A stretch of 64,000 nucleotides of DNA. Origin: Cristatella mucedo. Taxonomy: Eukaryota; Bryozoa; Phylactolaemata; Cristatellidae. Position 1 is the first letter of the stretch, and the number at the start of each line of letters is the position of its first letter. The stretch is from assembly GCA_009760855.2 (NCBI GenBank), contig WPIO01000033.1, positions 952,001 to 1,016,000 of the forward strand, written 5' to 3'. Both the position numbers and the translations under genes were made by a program. The notes under the pieces were generated by a model. That model did no database searches. It was not told the DNA's origin and saw nothing but the letters and a program-made list of their open reading frames with translations. Of the stretch, positions 34,382 to 45,990 are shown piece by piece.

Positions 34382-34945
34382 CTAATTGTAGGAGCCTTCA
34401 ATATTCACGTTGACAACCCTAGCAACAGTCAGGCCCGCTCATTTCTTGACTGTCTGGAGAATTTAGGTTTGGCCCAACACGTTAATCATAGCACCCACGT
34501 CGGTGGCCACATTCTAGATCTCGTGATCACTAAGGATGTCCTCCACACGGACATCGTGGTGTGCCCACTGACCCTCTCAGATCATTGTTCGGACTTGTTT
34601 ACTGTTCCTGCTCCCTCGTACGTACAGGGCAATGTCGAATTTGTCAAACGACGTAACTTACAAAGCATTGACATGGACAAGTTTTTGAAATCTGTTTGCG
34701 ATGCAGGTCTTCTTGATCTGCATTCAGACTCGACCGGCAGCCTAGATACCCTCACTGATGCTATGAACATGACACTCGGGAGTGCTCTTGACAAGCATGC
34801 ACCCGTTCGCTCTATCCGTGTTCAAAGTCGCGGAGATTCCTTTCAATTTACAAAAAACTCCTAAAAATGCGCACCCACACGGTCTTTATGATTTTGCGGA
34901 GTTACAGACGGAGATACATTCCATTCCATTACAAGGTATGGCATT
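34382..34945 (+). mobile_element. Internally deleted LINE-A copy (endonuclease end fused to 3' UTR)
   Basis: Reads the C-terminal half of the LINE-A endonuclease and following linker (AFNIHVDNPSNSQARSFLDC, AQHVNHSTHVGGHILDLVIT, SDHCS). After CTCCTAAAAATGCGC (about 34860..34874) it continues directly with CACCCACACGGTCTTTATGA, the 3' UTR. The whole RT region is absent. In the near-complete copy these points lie about 2 kb apart. GCGC/GCGT microhomology sits at the junction. Confidence 0.85.
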
Positions 34946-35257
34946 CTAACTGCTGTACTCTACTACAAAAGGCATGCCTGCATGTATCGAGGCAGCATCT
35001 GCGAATCACTGGCTTAAAAGTGCCAGCTTCACAAGCATCGGCCACCCGTTTGCATGGGCAAGTACAGAAACAGTCCGCTGCGTTTTGGGAGGACTTTCGT
35101 TTAAGGAGCCGCTACAGCGTATTCGCTACAATATGCCGTGGCTTGCTGATTACATCAACCTTTATTATAGTAAGTATATCAGCATACAAGTATAAGTATA
35201 TACGCTAGGTTTTAGTAAGTTAACTAAATCCGTCTCAAGTCGCTGACGTCAGGGTTA
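34946..35257. other. Short unassigned sequence
   Basis: An open plus-strand frame (ANHWLKSASFTSIGHPFAWA) of about 70 codons is not recognised. It may be host sequence between two LINE-A insertions. Confidence 0.3.
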
Positions 35258-35261
35258 CTAT

Positions 35262-38200
35262 TATTATTATTATGCATCTCGGTCAGTAACTCCACAAAGT
35301 CATAAAGACCATGTGGGTGTTACGCAGGAGAGTTTTGTATGGCGCACTCACAGCCTAAGCGGCTTTCGGTACGCATTCGGTAGCCAACAGACTTCATCTC
35401 ACGCAACAAAGAGAAAGTGGGAAGCATAGCAGAGTCAGGAGAGCAGTTGAGGTAGTGAGTAGCATAGAAGTAGCAGTTCAGGACCGCTGAAAAAGATGTG
35501 CCATAGTCGGCAGTTGGAGAGTAGATGTCGTTGCGTAGGAATTGTGGGAGCGAGTTCCACAGTCTAGGACCTGCAGAGCTAAAGCTTCTATCGCCAATGG
35601 TCTTTAAGCGGAGGAATGGGACAGCTAATTTATTGTCCACACAGGACCTGAGGGCGCGAACAGGCTGAAACTGATGCAGCAGTTCAGCTAGGTACGAAGG
35701 AGCCAAGCCGTGGCGGGCCTTGTGGGTCAGCGTAAGAACTTTGCTCTGTATCCTTTGCTCAACCGGCAACCATCCTAGCTCTTTCAGCAAAGGTGACACG
35801 TGCTCAAACCGCTGGGACTTGAAGACCAGCCTTGCAGCCATATTCATAGTCCGCTGTAGTGGCATACTAGCTTTCTTTGGTAGCCCAGCCAAAAGGGAAT
35901 TACAATAATCAAGCCGAGACAGAACTAAAGAGCTAGTTGAATTTTTTACAAGCCACTGTGGGAGACAGCTCCTAATCTTGGATTGGAATCGGATGTGATG
36001 GCTAGCTGTAGAGGCAGTCTTCTGAATGAAGCTTTTGAAATTGAGGCAGCTGTCGAACACGACACCTAGATTACGAGCACGTGGTGAAGGTCGCACAATA
36101 GCATCACCTATTAGAACAGCAAAGCCTTTTAATCCAGCCACACGCTTAGGGTGTCCTATGAGGAGCAGTTTGGTTTTATCGTCATTTAATTTCAGGAAGT
36201 TTTCCAACATCCAAGATCGAATATCGGCAAGGCAAGCATTCAGTTTCTCAGTTGCTGCAGCAGATTCCGACGGCTTAAATGACAAATACAACTGAGTATC
36301 GTCAGAATAGAAGTGATATCCTATTCCATGGGGTTTAATCACTTTTCCGAGAGGTTGCGTATAAATGGAGAACAGCAAGGGACCAAGTACAGACCCTTGA
36401 GGGACTCCACAGGTGACCCTTCTCATGTCTGAGACCTGACCCCCACACGACACGGATTGAACACGATCAGACAAGTATGATTTAAACCACGCCAGTGCTT
36501 CGTCTGCCAGACCGATCGTTGTTCTCAATCGTTCAAGCAGAACTTCGTGATCAATGGTGTCGAAGGAAGCAGAGAGATCTAGCAGAGCTAGGGCAGTGAC
36601 ATTCCCGTCGTCGTTGCCACGTAGAATGTCATTGTTAACACGGAGGAGAGCAGTTTCAGTAGAGTGCTGCCTCTTGAACCCTGATTGAAATGTTTCTGAC
36701 ATTCCATTATTTTCAATATGTTCAACTAGCTGCTTAGCAACAATTTTTTCAAGAATATTTGATAAGAACGGAAGAAGGGAAACTGGACGATAGTTTGCTA
36801 GGACCTCTGTGTCTATTCCAGGCTTTTTAAGAATAGGTCTAACGATTGCCGATTTGAAGGACTTGGGGACGATCCCTTTTCCCAAAGAAGCATTAAAAAT
36901 CTTGGTTATGGCAGGGCTAAGTTGGTCTGCAAGTGAAGACCCTAGAGATGAAGGTATAGGGTCTTCAGGAGACGAGCTCTTTTTGCTAGACCTTATTAAG
37001 GCAGCCACATCACAGGCAGAAACATCAGAGAACCTTTTAAGAAAGGTCACAGGTTGAGGAACGGCGATTGCTTTGGTCGGAGGGGGCTTAATGGAGGCAC
37101 GAATGTGCACAATTTTTTCAGTAAAGAAGGCTGAAAACTTTTCGGCTGAGCCCTTAATATCTGGGGAATCAGACCTGACAGCATTTGCCAGTAAATGGTT
37201 TACTGTCTTATAAATCTGTTTGGTGTCCGACTGGCAGGAGTTCAGTTTTCTAATGAAAAAAGAAGCCCTGGCTTTTTTAAGCTTTCGGGTGTAAACTTGA
37301 AGGAAGTCTTTAAAATTGACTAGGTCTGCCTCAGACCCCGATTTCTTGAAACGACGTTCCAGCCTGCACTTAACACGGCGCATCTTAAGGAGTTTTTTTG
37401 TAAATTGAAAGGAATCTCGACGACTTTGAACACGGATAGAGCGAACGGGTGCATGCTTGTCAAGAGCACTCCTGAATGTTCATCGCATCAGTGAGGGTAT
37501 CTAGGCTGCCGGTCGAGTCTGAATGCAGATCAAGAAGGCCTGCATCACAAACAGATTTCAAAAACTTGTCCATATCAATGCTTTGTAAGTTACGTCGTTT
37601 GGCAAATTCGACATTGCCCTGCACGTACGAGGGAGCAGGAACAGTAAACGAGACCGAACAATGATCTGAGAGAGTCAGTGGGCACACCACAAAGTCAGTG
37701 GGGAGGACATCCTTAGTGATCACGAGATCTAGAATGTGGCCACCGACGTGGGTGCTATGATTAACGTGTTGGGCCAAACCAAGATTCTACAGATAGTCAA
37801 GAAATGAGCGGACCTGGCTGTTGCTAGGGTTGTCAACGTGAATATTGAAGTCTCCTACAATCAGTAGCGGCCTGTCACACACAAATATTTTAGCGAGGAA
37901 CTCTGAAAACTCCTCTATAAACAAGTTTAGACAGCCAGAAGGAGGCCGGTATATCACAACGGTGAGAGGCATTGTCTTTGATGAAGACCTGATAGCAACC
38001 GATTCAAACGATGACCCATGCGAGAAACTGCACATTTTATAGCCAAACGATTCGCGAACAATAATTGCAACCCCGCCACCAACCTTGTCAGAACGCATGG
38101 ACTGATAGAATGAGAACCCGGGTGGGGTGGTCTCGGAAATACAGCTACTGGAACAAGGCGTCATCCAGGTTTCGGTAAGCAGAAATGCATCTAGCTTCTC

Positions 38201-38660
38201 CTGGACCACCTGATCGCGGATAAGTAACCCCTTGGTTTTTTTAGCGAGCGGACATTTAGTAGGCGGAATTTAAGAGGCTGTCCAACAACTAGGCGACGGC
38301 GATGAAGTGGCTCGTATTCTCTACCGTTTGCGTCCGGCCCGGCGGACGCTGGCTCTTCGAATTTGAATTGGACCTTGGTAACGGCCGTGGGACGACGTTT
38401 CACAACGTGCTGGGCTACAGCGGGTGGGCTACTACCGCAACAAGTACTATTTAGCGCTTTAAACTTACGAGTCGTAGGTTTGATAGCCGAGCTGTTGATG
38501 GGGCGAACGCAGGATGCAGGTAGGTTCTCACTGACCCGCCGGAGAAGGCCCGCCGGTAGGTATCGACTAATGGCGACATCGCATCTTATGCTAAGCAGGT
38601 CCTGTTTTGTGTAGCATATCCGAGGACAGCTCATAAATAGTCACAGCGAAGATAGCAGCG
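35262..38660 (-). mobile_element. LINE-A: near-complete non-LTR retrotransposon (APE endonuclease + RT), inactive
   Basis: An element of about 3.4 kb in the CR1/L2/Rex1 group. From the 5' end: an N-terminal region from the ATG at 38634, an APE-type endonuclease (TETWM, VGGGVAIIVRESFGY, YRPPSGC, VGDFNIHVDN, SDHCS), then the RT ORF 37383..35320 (687 aa, open). That ORF contains YRPVSLLPFLSNILE, LLDLSASFDTIDH, VPQGSVLGPLLFSIY and FYSDD. The 3' UTR ends in an inverted CCACA...TGTGG and an ATA-repeat tail (35260..35272). Three lesions break the upstream ORF: a frameshift at the T7 run 38236..38242, a TAG at 37789..37787 where the 34.4-kb copy has GAG, and a 5-nt deletion near 37480. Confidence 0.92.
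35320..37383 (-). pseudogene. LINE-A reverse transcriptase ORF (YSDD variant), part of a broken element
   Basis: 687 aa, uninterrupted. The RT domain spans roughly residues 175-440. The catalytic box is Y-S360-D361-D362 where a second copy in this window (8.0 kb) and the family norm have YADD. The C-terminal region (about 500-687) carries the conserved RDGNRSFSSAGPRLWNSLP-like block that is common to Rex1/CR1-like elements. The endonuclease half upstream is broken, so I class the element as inactive; this segment alone is open. Confidence 0.85.
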
Positions 38661-39522
38661 GAATACCCGAAGGTATTACGGAGAAATCAAGTAAAGGTCC
38701 ACACCACGCTAGGAGTCGCCCGAGGCCGCTCTTTAGCGCGGGGATGGATATGCGTAAATAGAATCCACTCGCGAGCCTTCACGGGGGCTTACTACAATGG
38801 TAAGATAAATTTAAAGATGGCCAGCACGTCTGCACATTCCGTACATGAAATTTGAAGGTGATTCGCTAACCTGCCCTGAAAAAACAATTTCACACAAGTA
38901 GATTTATGTACGTTCCTAAGAAAATTATTACATGTAGCTTTGAAATGTGTTTCATTTTTCCTCTTATAAACATTTTGCTCTATTAAATGTGAACTCAGAG
39001 ATCGGCATTTAGTGGGGCTGTACCTAAATCCTGGGGCTAATTTCCCCAGGCCTGAGGAGGGGCGAGGCTCACTTGCCCCACCCCAACCTGGACCCTTGCC
39101 CCAACCTGAAATCCCCGCTTCGCCCTTGAATGCAAACACGGTCAGCACGCTCGTACGTTCCGTAACCGCAACTCAATGCCAATTAGCTACAACGGCGCTG
39201 ATAAATACGTTTCACAAAGTAAATTCGTGTTCATTTTATAAGAAGCTATGCGATATAATTCTGATATGCCTTTTCCTTTTTTCCTGAACAGGTTTTGCTA
39301 CATTAACTAAGAACTCGAAGCTCAGCAGCCAGTGGGAAGGGCTCACCAGCTAGGTCAGCGGACACTCAGACCCGCCTTCCATGGCAAAGTGGAAGTTTTC
39401 CGTGATAAAAAACCGTAGGTTTCCACCCGCCATTGTGGACCGGTGAGTTTTTTCTCAGCAACAAATTTGGAACAAAAAGAAGAAACGCGAGCAGAATTTA
39501 AGCGTACCTAACGCAGACGACA
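38661..39522. other. No recognised gene
   Basis: May include the extreme 5' end of LINE-A up to about 38740. A donor-like CCGGTGAGTTTT at about 39440 has no supported exon before it. Confidence 0.35.
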
Positions 39523-39942
39523 ATGAGAAAACGAGCTACGCAAAGGAAGCCCCTCTGTGCCACACTGCCGAAACTCAGCAGAAACGTCGCGTACGACAAA
39601 CTCTGCAACAGGAAGAAGCCCGGGAGCTGCGTGCTGTCAAAGATCAGCGAATGCCTCACTTATGACAAGGTCAGAAACAGAAAGAGGCTGAAAGTGAGAT
39701 TCGAGCACTTAACGATCCAGGTCGTGGTATGGAGTCATCGCCCAATATTTTGGCTGGGACCACCAGCTAGGCATGTCTTGCTGTGGGCGCGGCCACGCCC
39801 CACAATGTCGCTCCAGCCCCAGCCGTACTCACGCCACTCCGCCCGGCCAACCGGCCCGCTGCGTACCAGCTCGTTAGTAGGCACTGCAGGCGGGCGGTGT
39901 AGGCTCACTAAGCTGGATTTAATTGCAACGGGTCAGCTGTAG
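39523..39942 (+). other. Unassigned ORF with an internal 18-residue repeat
   Basis: 139 codons from an ATG. Residues 15-32 (LPKLSRNVAYDKLCNRKK) and the following LSKISECLTYDKVRNRKR align, with several synonymous differences between the repeat copies. The alternative frame is also open through a charged helical stretch (TLQQEEARELRAVKDQ), so the true coding frame, if any, is uncertain. It could be a transposon gag-like fragment. Not recognised. Confidence 0.3.
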
Positions 39943-40317
39943 TGGCGTGACCCGCTAGTCCTGTAGTGAACAACTTGTTTGCTTGGCCATCGGCCTGTGT
40001 GGACGCTGACCACTCTCTGACTCTCTACCTTTTCTCTTACTCTCTCATCTACTGGCGCTCCGGCGCTGCTTACGTAACGGTTACTGCCGCTGCATCCGTA
40101 CGCAAGCTCGCTCGCTTGTGTTGCTTGCACACAAGATACAATACAGCCGTCTTCGTCAGCACTGCAACTCGCTTGCGGGAGTTGCTTCGCTCTTCGTCGC
40201 GCCGCCATCGCGAGCCCGCGAGCCGATACGTTGCCACTAGTTCAGCGCACAATCAGGCCCGCATTGTATTGCAACGCCGACATTTCCCATAATTGTTCAT
40301 AGGCATAAGCTAGTAAT
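39943..40317. other. No recognised gene
   Basis: GC-mixed sequence, with overlapping small frames only. Confidence 0.35.
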
Positions 40318-40975
40318 AATAATATTAATAATAATTCGTGGTTTCATAGTTCCTTAAGTGAGCTTAGTCTCTATCCGCCAAGCACTATCCAGTACAACTC
40401 GCTGCAAGGGAGTCAGTATTAATCGATTATCGGCATGAACGGTATCAAGCATGCAAAAGCAAATAAGTATCATGCCTAGGCCAGCTTGCTAAGGAAACAC
40501 GTGAACACTCTCATGGCCACCGGTTAGTGAGAACTCTGGCTTATGACGTGCACAGAATCGTATACAATTATGCACGCAAAGCACGCCGTAAGAGAAAAAG
40601 ACGAGTTCACTAGGGCGAGGAGAAACCCGGACGCGGGTTGAGATGAGATTAAGCAATACAAGGTTATTGCAGAGAGTGGCCGTACCCGAACGAGAGTACC
40701 GGACTTTTGGTAAAAAGCTAGAGGCTCGATTATAAAAAGATTTCAATTTAACAAAAGGGACTTTGAGATGACGCGATGCTGATGGGCGGGCGGCGCGAGA
40801 GAATACAGGACGAGCGACGAGGAGGTCGGATAAGCAAGCTGGTGCGAGCGAGCGAGCGAATTGACCTGTAAACCAGACCAAGGATCTTAAAGTCAATTCG
40901 ATATTTGATAAAGAGCCCGCGGAGCTCCGACAGAAGTGGAGGGAGTAATATGAGGCAGCCACGACAGACCACTAT
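40318..40975 (-). mobile_element. LINE-C 3' end
   Basis: It has an ATAATAATATTAATAATAA tail at the plus-left end, then the 3' UTR. The minus-strand RT C-terminus follows (KYRIDFKILGLVYRSIRSLA, SPFVKLKSFYNRASSFLP). This layout parallels LINE-B but the sequence is distinct. A second copy is at 6615..7210. Confidence 0.75.
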
Positions 40976-41015
40976 GCCGACACACCCAGCCGCCGAAATC
41001 GCTTACACTGCTGGA

Positions 41016-41820
41016 TATTAATAATAATAATAATAATGCACTCGATAAAGCGACCTCAGAGAACTCAATCTCTTTCTAGGCGCTTTACACTTGCTGCAAA
41101 AGGAAGCGCAATTGAATGGCGAGTAATATCATGCTTGATAAACAACACGAAAAACATGGTTAGGGGTGACATGCACAGGGTCAGCATGCAAATGTGATTA
41201 GTGGCAGCATGCACAGTGTCAACACGCACAAGCACATCAAGGACGAATCACAGGGACCTACCAAATGCTATCATAAATTGGTGCGCTTTTAAGTTCTTTT
41301 TAAATGTGGTAAGTCAGGGGATGTCGTGACGCAATTCGGGAGGGAGTTCCAGGCTTTGGGAGCATACGAACTAAATGCACGCTCTCCAAAGGATTTGAGG
41401 TTTGTACGAGGTATTGGTAAACTGTTGGATTCCGAAAAGCGGGTGGTACGATGCTTGGCCTGATGGGGGAGTATATCTAAGAGATATGCTGGAGCCAAAG
41501 AATGAAGTGACCTAAAAGTGAGCGACAAAACCTTGAAGTCAATCCGTTGCTTGACTGGTAGCCAGTACAGGTCGGCGAGAAGTGGTGTGATGTGGCAACT
41601 GCGACGCTCATAATAGACAATCCTAGCTTGTGAGTTTTGCACCGTCTGTAATCGCCTGATTGCACATGCCGGTAGGCCAGCAAGCAGTGAGTTACAGAAA
41701 TCAAGACGGGATGTTACAAATGCATGGACCAACTTAGATGTGGTATCCTTATCTAAACAAGCCCGAATTTTAGTAATGTTATGTAGCTGAAAGTAGGCAG
41801 ACTTGAGTGTGGAACTAAAC
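41016..41820 (-). mobile_element. LINE-B 3' half
   Basis: AAT-repeat tail, hairpin (complement of AAGCGCCTAGAAAGAGATTG), then the RT C-terminal ORF (VHAFVTSRLDFCNSLLAGLP, LYWLPVKQRIDFKVLSLTFR, LPHQAKHRTTRFSESNSL). 5'-truncated, and one of the best-preserved LINE-B copies. Confidence 0.88.
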
Positions 41821-41840
41821 CAAAAGTGAGAGGCAAAACC

Positions 41841-41976
41841 TTATATAATTGATTCATTTTTATAGCGCCCTAAGAGAAATGAATCTCTATTCAGGTGTTT
41901 CACATTTGCCACGATCTCGGTCATGAAATGCATTCACCTTGACATTGGTTCGAGGCCTGCACCTTAACCACTGAGC
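41841..41976 (-). mobile_element. SINE-I copy nested in LINE-B
   Basis: Flanked by the direct repeat CAAAACC (41834..41840 and 41977..41983), a target-site duplication. The SINE-I hairpin tail and tRNA-like head are decayed but alignable. Confidence 0.85.
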
Positions 41977-42289
41977 CAAAACCAAGTCAATGCGTAGTTT
42001 GATGGGGAGCCAGTGCAGGTCTACGAGGAGTGGCTTACTATGTCAACTACGACGCTTGCAACTGACAGACCAAGCTGCTGAGTTTTGCACCAACTATAAG
42101 TGTCATATTGCTCAGGTGGGAAGACTAGTAAGGGTTAAGTTAAAGAAGTCGTGACGGGATGTCACGACTGCATCGGCCAACTTGGGTGTGGTCTGCATGC
42201 CTAAGAAGGCCCAAAATTTTGCAATATTGCACGGGTGAAATTAGAATGGCTTGAATGTGTAGCCGATGTTTTCTTCTAGTCAAAAAGTA

Positions 42290-42384
42290 AATAAATAAAT
42301 CCTAGCTGATTAAACAGCCTCTTTTTGTATAGCGACAGAAGAGCCTTTTACGGCTATCCCCACCGCTTGCAGTGGCAATAAAGG
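42290..42384 (-). mobile_element. SINE-II copy nested in LINE-B, 5'-truncated
   Basis: Target-site duplication AGTCAAAAAGTA / AGTCAAAAGGTA (42278..42289 and 42385..42396). Only the 3' body and an (ATTT)n-type tail remain. Confidence 0.85.
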
Positions 42385-42829
42385 AGTCAAAAGGTAACTT
42401 TGGAATATCGGACACCTAGATTTCGTGCAGATGCAACAGGAATTGTGCTGGCTGAGAGCCCATTTCGAGGGATAGTTTTTCCAATTTCCGAGTCACACTA
42501 GGTTTGCCCATAACTGTAAGTTGGTTTAATCGTCATTCAATTTGAGAAAGTCGGCTGCCATCTAAGTGCGAGTGTCAGCAATACATGCAGCAAGAGAGTC
42601 TCGAGAGAGTTTGAATCGTGCCTGGGACGTTTGACGTTTGTTTGGCGTGCCTGTGCCTGGAGGCTGGGAGGGATCTTACGTTGGTGCAGCTGTGTGTCAT
42701 CTGCATAGAAACGAGAGCTTAGATTAAAAAACTATTTTCCTCAAGTTGCTGTTAAAGAGCAAGTTGGATTGCTTTCAAAGCTCAAATACTCTGCGTTTGG
42801 TTCCTTCTATTAGGCGGCAGGAGGATACC

Positions 42830-43105
42830 GAACGTGAGCACACTGCAAAGCCAGTGAAGTACCTTTTGACGAATCCTTTCATGGCGGGGATGCAATTGTC
42901 GAGCAAGTCACCTGATTTTAGCCCCATTGAACGACTATGGAGCGATATCGACCGGCTGAGATAGGGTGTTCGGCCTATTTCAGTAGCCAACCTTTTCAGT
43001 AAAGTTCAGGCTCGATTCAGAAGGGGCTGCAGCAGGAGAGACAACGCAGGAGCTTGCTGCCTCAACGCCCGTCCAGACAAGGGAGATCGTGAAGTCATGA
43101 TTTGA
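42830..43105 (+). mobile_element. Tc1/mariner-type transposase fragment
   Basis: Reads HTAKPVKYLL, then SKSPDFSPIERLWSDIDRLR, a stop, and GVRPISVANLFSKVQARF. The first block corresponds to the region after the second catalytic Asp (family QxDNDPKHTA), the second to the block with the third catalytic acid. The in-frame TAG at 42962..42964 breaks it. Same family as 1640..1815. Confidence 0.8.
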
Positions 43106-44312
43106 CGATGTCGCAATAAAACGGATGCATACCCACAGCGTATGTGTCATACCGCTGAGTGCAGCTGTGTTGTGCATAATGAGTTATCCACTCAGCACGT
43201 GGGCGTAGGATTGCACACCTGAGTGGCAAACAGCATTACATGGCATACGGAGAACAAAAGAGGCTTTGTCGTCAGAGGAAGGGAATCGGCTCGTATGCAT
43301 ATTCCATCCAATTAAGTTCCTACTTGAGTAGACGAGGACTGATATTCTTGATTTTTATCCACATAAAGGCTAAACTGAAAAAAGATAACCAATTGCCCCT
43401 ACTACAAACTGATCTATCGATCGTTTCATGTCGTATAATCTTTTTACTTATTTTTTGATGCTCAGTGGACTGCAGGCGTTCTTAGTTACTGCTAGTAAAC
43501 CACAAATGGTGACAATTTTTAAAATGAAACGGGTGGTCTCTATGATGCATCCTTATCTGCAGTGAGGCTAATAAAAGTGAAAATAAACTTACCAAAAAAC
43601 CTCTGAAAGCTATTATACAATGACTTTCGATCAGCTATTTCGGTCATCGGCTCCGATGAGTACCCGTCATATATCAGCTTTCGGTATCTTGAACTGGCTT
43701 ACCTGCTTGAGCTAATACTTACTTTACCCTCCCGTCACACGGCACGCTCACCCTACCCGGCGCGGGTCTTGGGGCCGAGCCTTTAACCAACTCGAAGTCC
43801 ATCAAAAGATCACCTTTTCGGTTGCTGAGCATACAAAACCTGGCACTCTACCGACTGACATCTCATCTTTTACTCGACGATGCAAAGTGTATATCAATGT
43901 GCTAAACAACAAATAATGGCACACAAAATATGTCGTACTATATAGCAGCATTTTGGCACGCAGCAGACATCTTAATATTGTTATCATGGGCCTCGCAGTA
44001 GCCGGCTGATTTCATTGCAACAATGAGTAGCCAACATTTGGGCAGTGCTTCCAGGAACCACTGCGGCTCGCAATGACTTGAAAAGCGAAGATAAAAAACT
44101 CACATGCAGCACTTTCTTTGTCCTTATGAATCGTCCTTTTATGTGCTTATGCGTGCGAAAATTGTGCATACCATTATTTAAATGGAAGCGTGCTAGATCA
44201 ACCAGATTATCACTGCCGAGATATTTTTTATTTGTGGTACATCAATTCTAACGGCTAGAATATGGTTATGTAATAATCTACGGTTGGGCAGCATGAAAGC
44301 CGAAGCCATATA
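43106..44312. other. AT-rich, no recognised gene
   Basis: Short unsupported frames on both strands, and no repeats recognised. Confidence 0.4.
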
Positions 44313-45990
44313 ATAATAATGCATAATAATAATGCACTCGATAAAGCGTCCCCAGAGAACTCAATCTCTCTCTAGGCGCTTTACATTTGCTGCAAAGGGA
44401 AACGCGATTGAATGGTGAATAATATCATGCTTGATAAACAACATGAATAACATGGTTAGGGGTGACGTGCACAGGGTCAGCATGCAAATGTGGTTAGTGG
44501 CAGCATGCACAGTGTCAACACGCACAAGCACATCAAGGACGAATCACAGGGACCTACCAAATGCTATCATAAATTGGTGCGCTTTTAAGTTCTTTTTAAA
44601 TGTGGTAAGTCAGGGGATGTCGTGACGCAATTCGGGAGGGAGTTCCAGGCTTTGGGAGCATACGAACTAAATGCACGGTCTCCAAAGGATTTGAGGTTTG
44701 TACGAGGTATTGGTAGACTGTTGGATTCCGAAAAGCGGGTGGTACGATGCTTGGCCTGATGGGGTAGTATATCTGAGAGATAGGCTGGAGCCAAAGAATG
44801 AAGTGACCTAAAACTGAGCGACAAAACCTTGAATTCGATCCGTTGCTTGACTGGTAGCCAGTACAGGTTGGCGTGAAGTGGTGTGATGTGGCAACTGCGG
44901 TGCTCACGACAGACAAGCCTAGCTGTGGAGTTTAGCACCGGCTGAAATCGCCTGATCGCACATGCTGGTTGGTGAGCCGTAACTAGGTAAGGTGGTTGCT
45001 TTTCACAACCTCGGCCCCGAGGTCGTGGGTTCGAATCCTGTGGTGGGTGATCCTTTATCGCTACTGCAAGCGGTGGTGATAGCCGTAAAGGCTCTTCTGT
45101 CGCTATACAAACAGAGGCTGTTAAATCAGCTAGTATTATAATTTATTTTAGGCCAGAAAGCAGTGAGTTTCAGAAGTCGAGACGGGATGTCACGAATGCA
45201 TGGACCAACTTGGACGTGGTATCCTCATCTAAACAAGCCCGAGTTTTAGCAATTTTATGAAGCTGAAAATAAGCAGATTTGACTGTGGAGCTGACATGGT
45301 CGTCTAACGACAGGTCGCTTTGGAATATGACACCTAGATTTCGAGCTGATTCAACAGGAGATATGCTGGCAGAGCCAATTTTGAGCGCCAGCCTTTCCAA
45401 TTTCTGAATCACACTGGGTTTTCCCATAACTCGTAAGTTAGTTTTATCATCGTTTAGTTTTAGAATATTTCCTGCCATCCATGTGCGGATGTCATCAATA
45501 CATGCAGCAAGTGAGTTGAGAGAATATGAGGTGCTCGAAGGCTGGGAGGGATCAAAGCAAAGGTACAACTGAGTGTCATCCGCATAGAAGTGAAGGCCTA
45601 AATTGTGCTTGGCAATCACATCAGCAAGAGGGAGAGTATAAACCGTGAAAAGAACCGGACCTAGCACGGAGCCCTGAGGTACCCTATATTTCAGAGGTAC
45701 CTCGGATGATCTTTGTCCATTCACGTCAATACTCTGGAGTCTCCCACTGAGATAGGACGTGAACCATTGCAGAGCAGTGCCAGTGATGCCCAGGCGAGAT
45801 GAGAGGCGCTCTAGAAGAACTTTGTGATCGATGGTATCAAAAGCTGCCGAAAGATCGAGCAAAACAAGCAGAGACACTCTACCCACGTCTGCATTCCTAA
45901 GTAGGTCGTTGTATACCCTAAGCAACGCTGACTCTGTGGAGTGATTAGCTCTAAAGCCAGACTGGAACTTACCAGCAAGGTGTGAGGTTT
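44313..45990 (-). mobile_element. LINE-B with intact-looking RT core, 5'-truncated, SINE-II inserted
   Basis: The longest LINE-B copy. The minus-strand ORF 45925..45170 (251 codons) holds RT motif A (LLDLSAAFDTIDHKVLLERL), VPQGSVLGPVLFTVYTLPLA and the catalytic FYADDTQLYL. The C-terminal part resumes at 44938..44585 after a SINE-II insertion (about 44965..45148). The 3' end has the AAGCGCC...GGACGCTTT hairpin and ATT-type tail (44313..44335). The 5' end is lost at about 45990, so there is no endonuclease. Confidence 0.9.
44965..45148 (+). mobile_element. SINE-II copy inserted in LINE-B
   Basis: Full-length type: head GAGCCGTAACTAGGTAAGG, B box GGTTCGAATCC (45028..45038), body GATCCTTTATCGCTACTGC and GCCGTAAAGGCTCTTCTGTC, then AGCTAGTATTATAATTTATT. 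LINE-B resumes exactly after it (AGGCCAG). Confidence 0.88.

Larger units (their letters stand above)
41821..42745 (-). mobile_element. Older LINE-B copy interrupted by two SINEs
   Basis: LINE-B sequence runs in three pieces: 41821..41840, 41977..42289 and 42385..42745. It is split by a SINE-I (41841..41976) and a SINE-II (42290..42384). Colinearity with the 44.3-46.0 kb copy is retained across both insertions. It is more diverged than its neighbour at 41016..41820. Confidence 0.85.
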
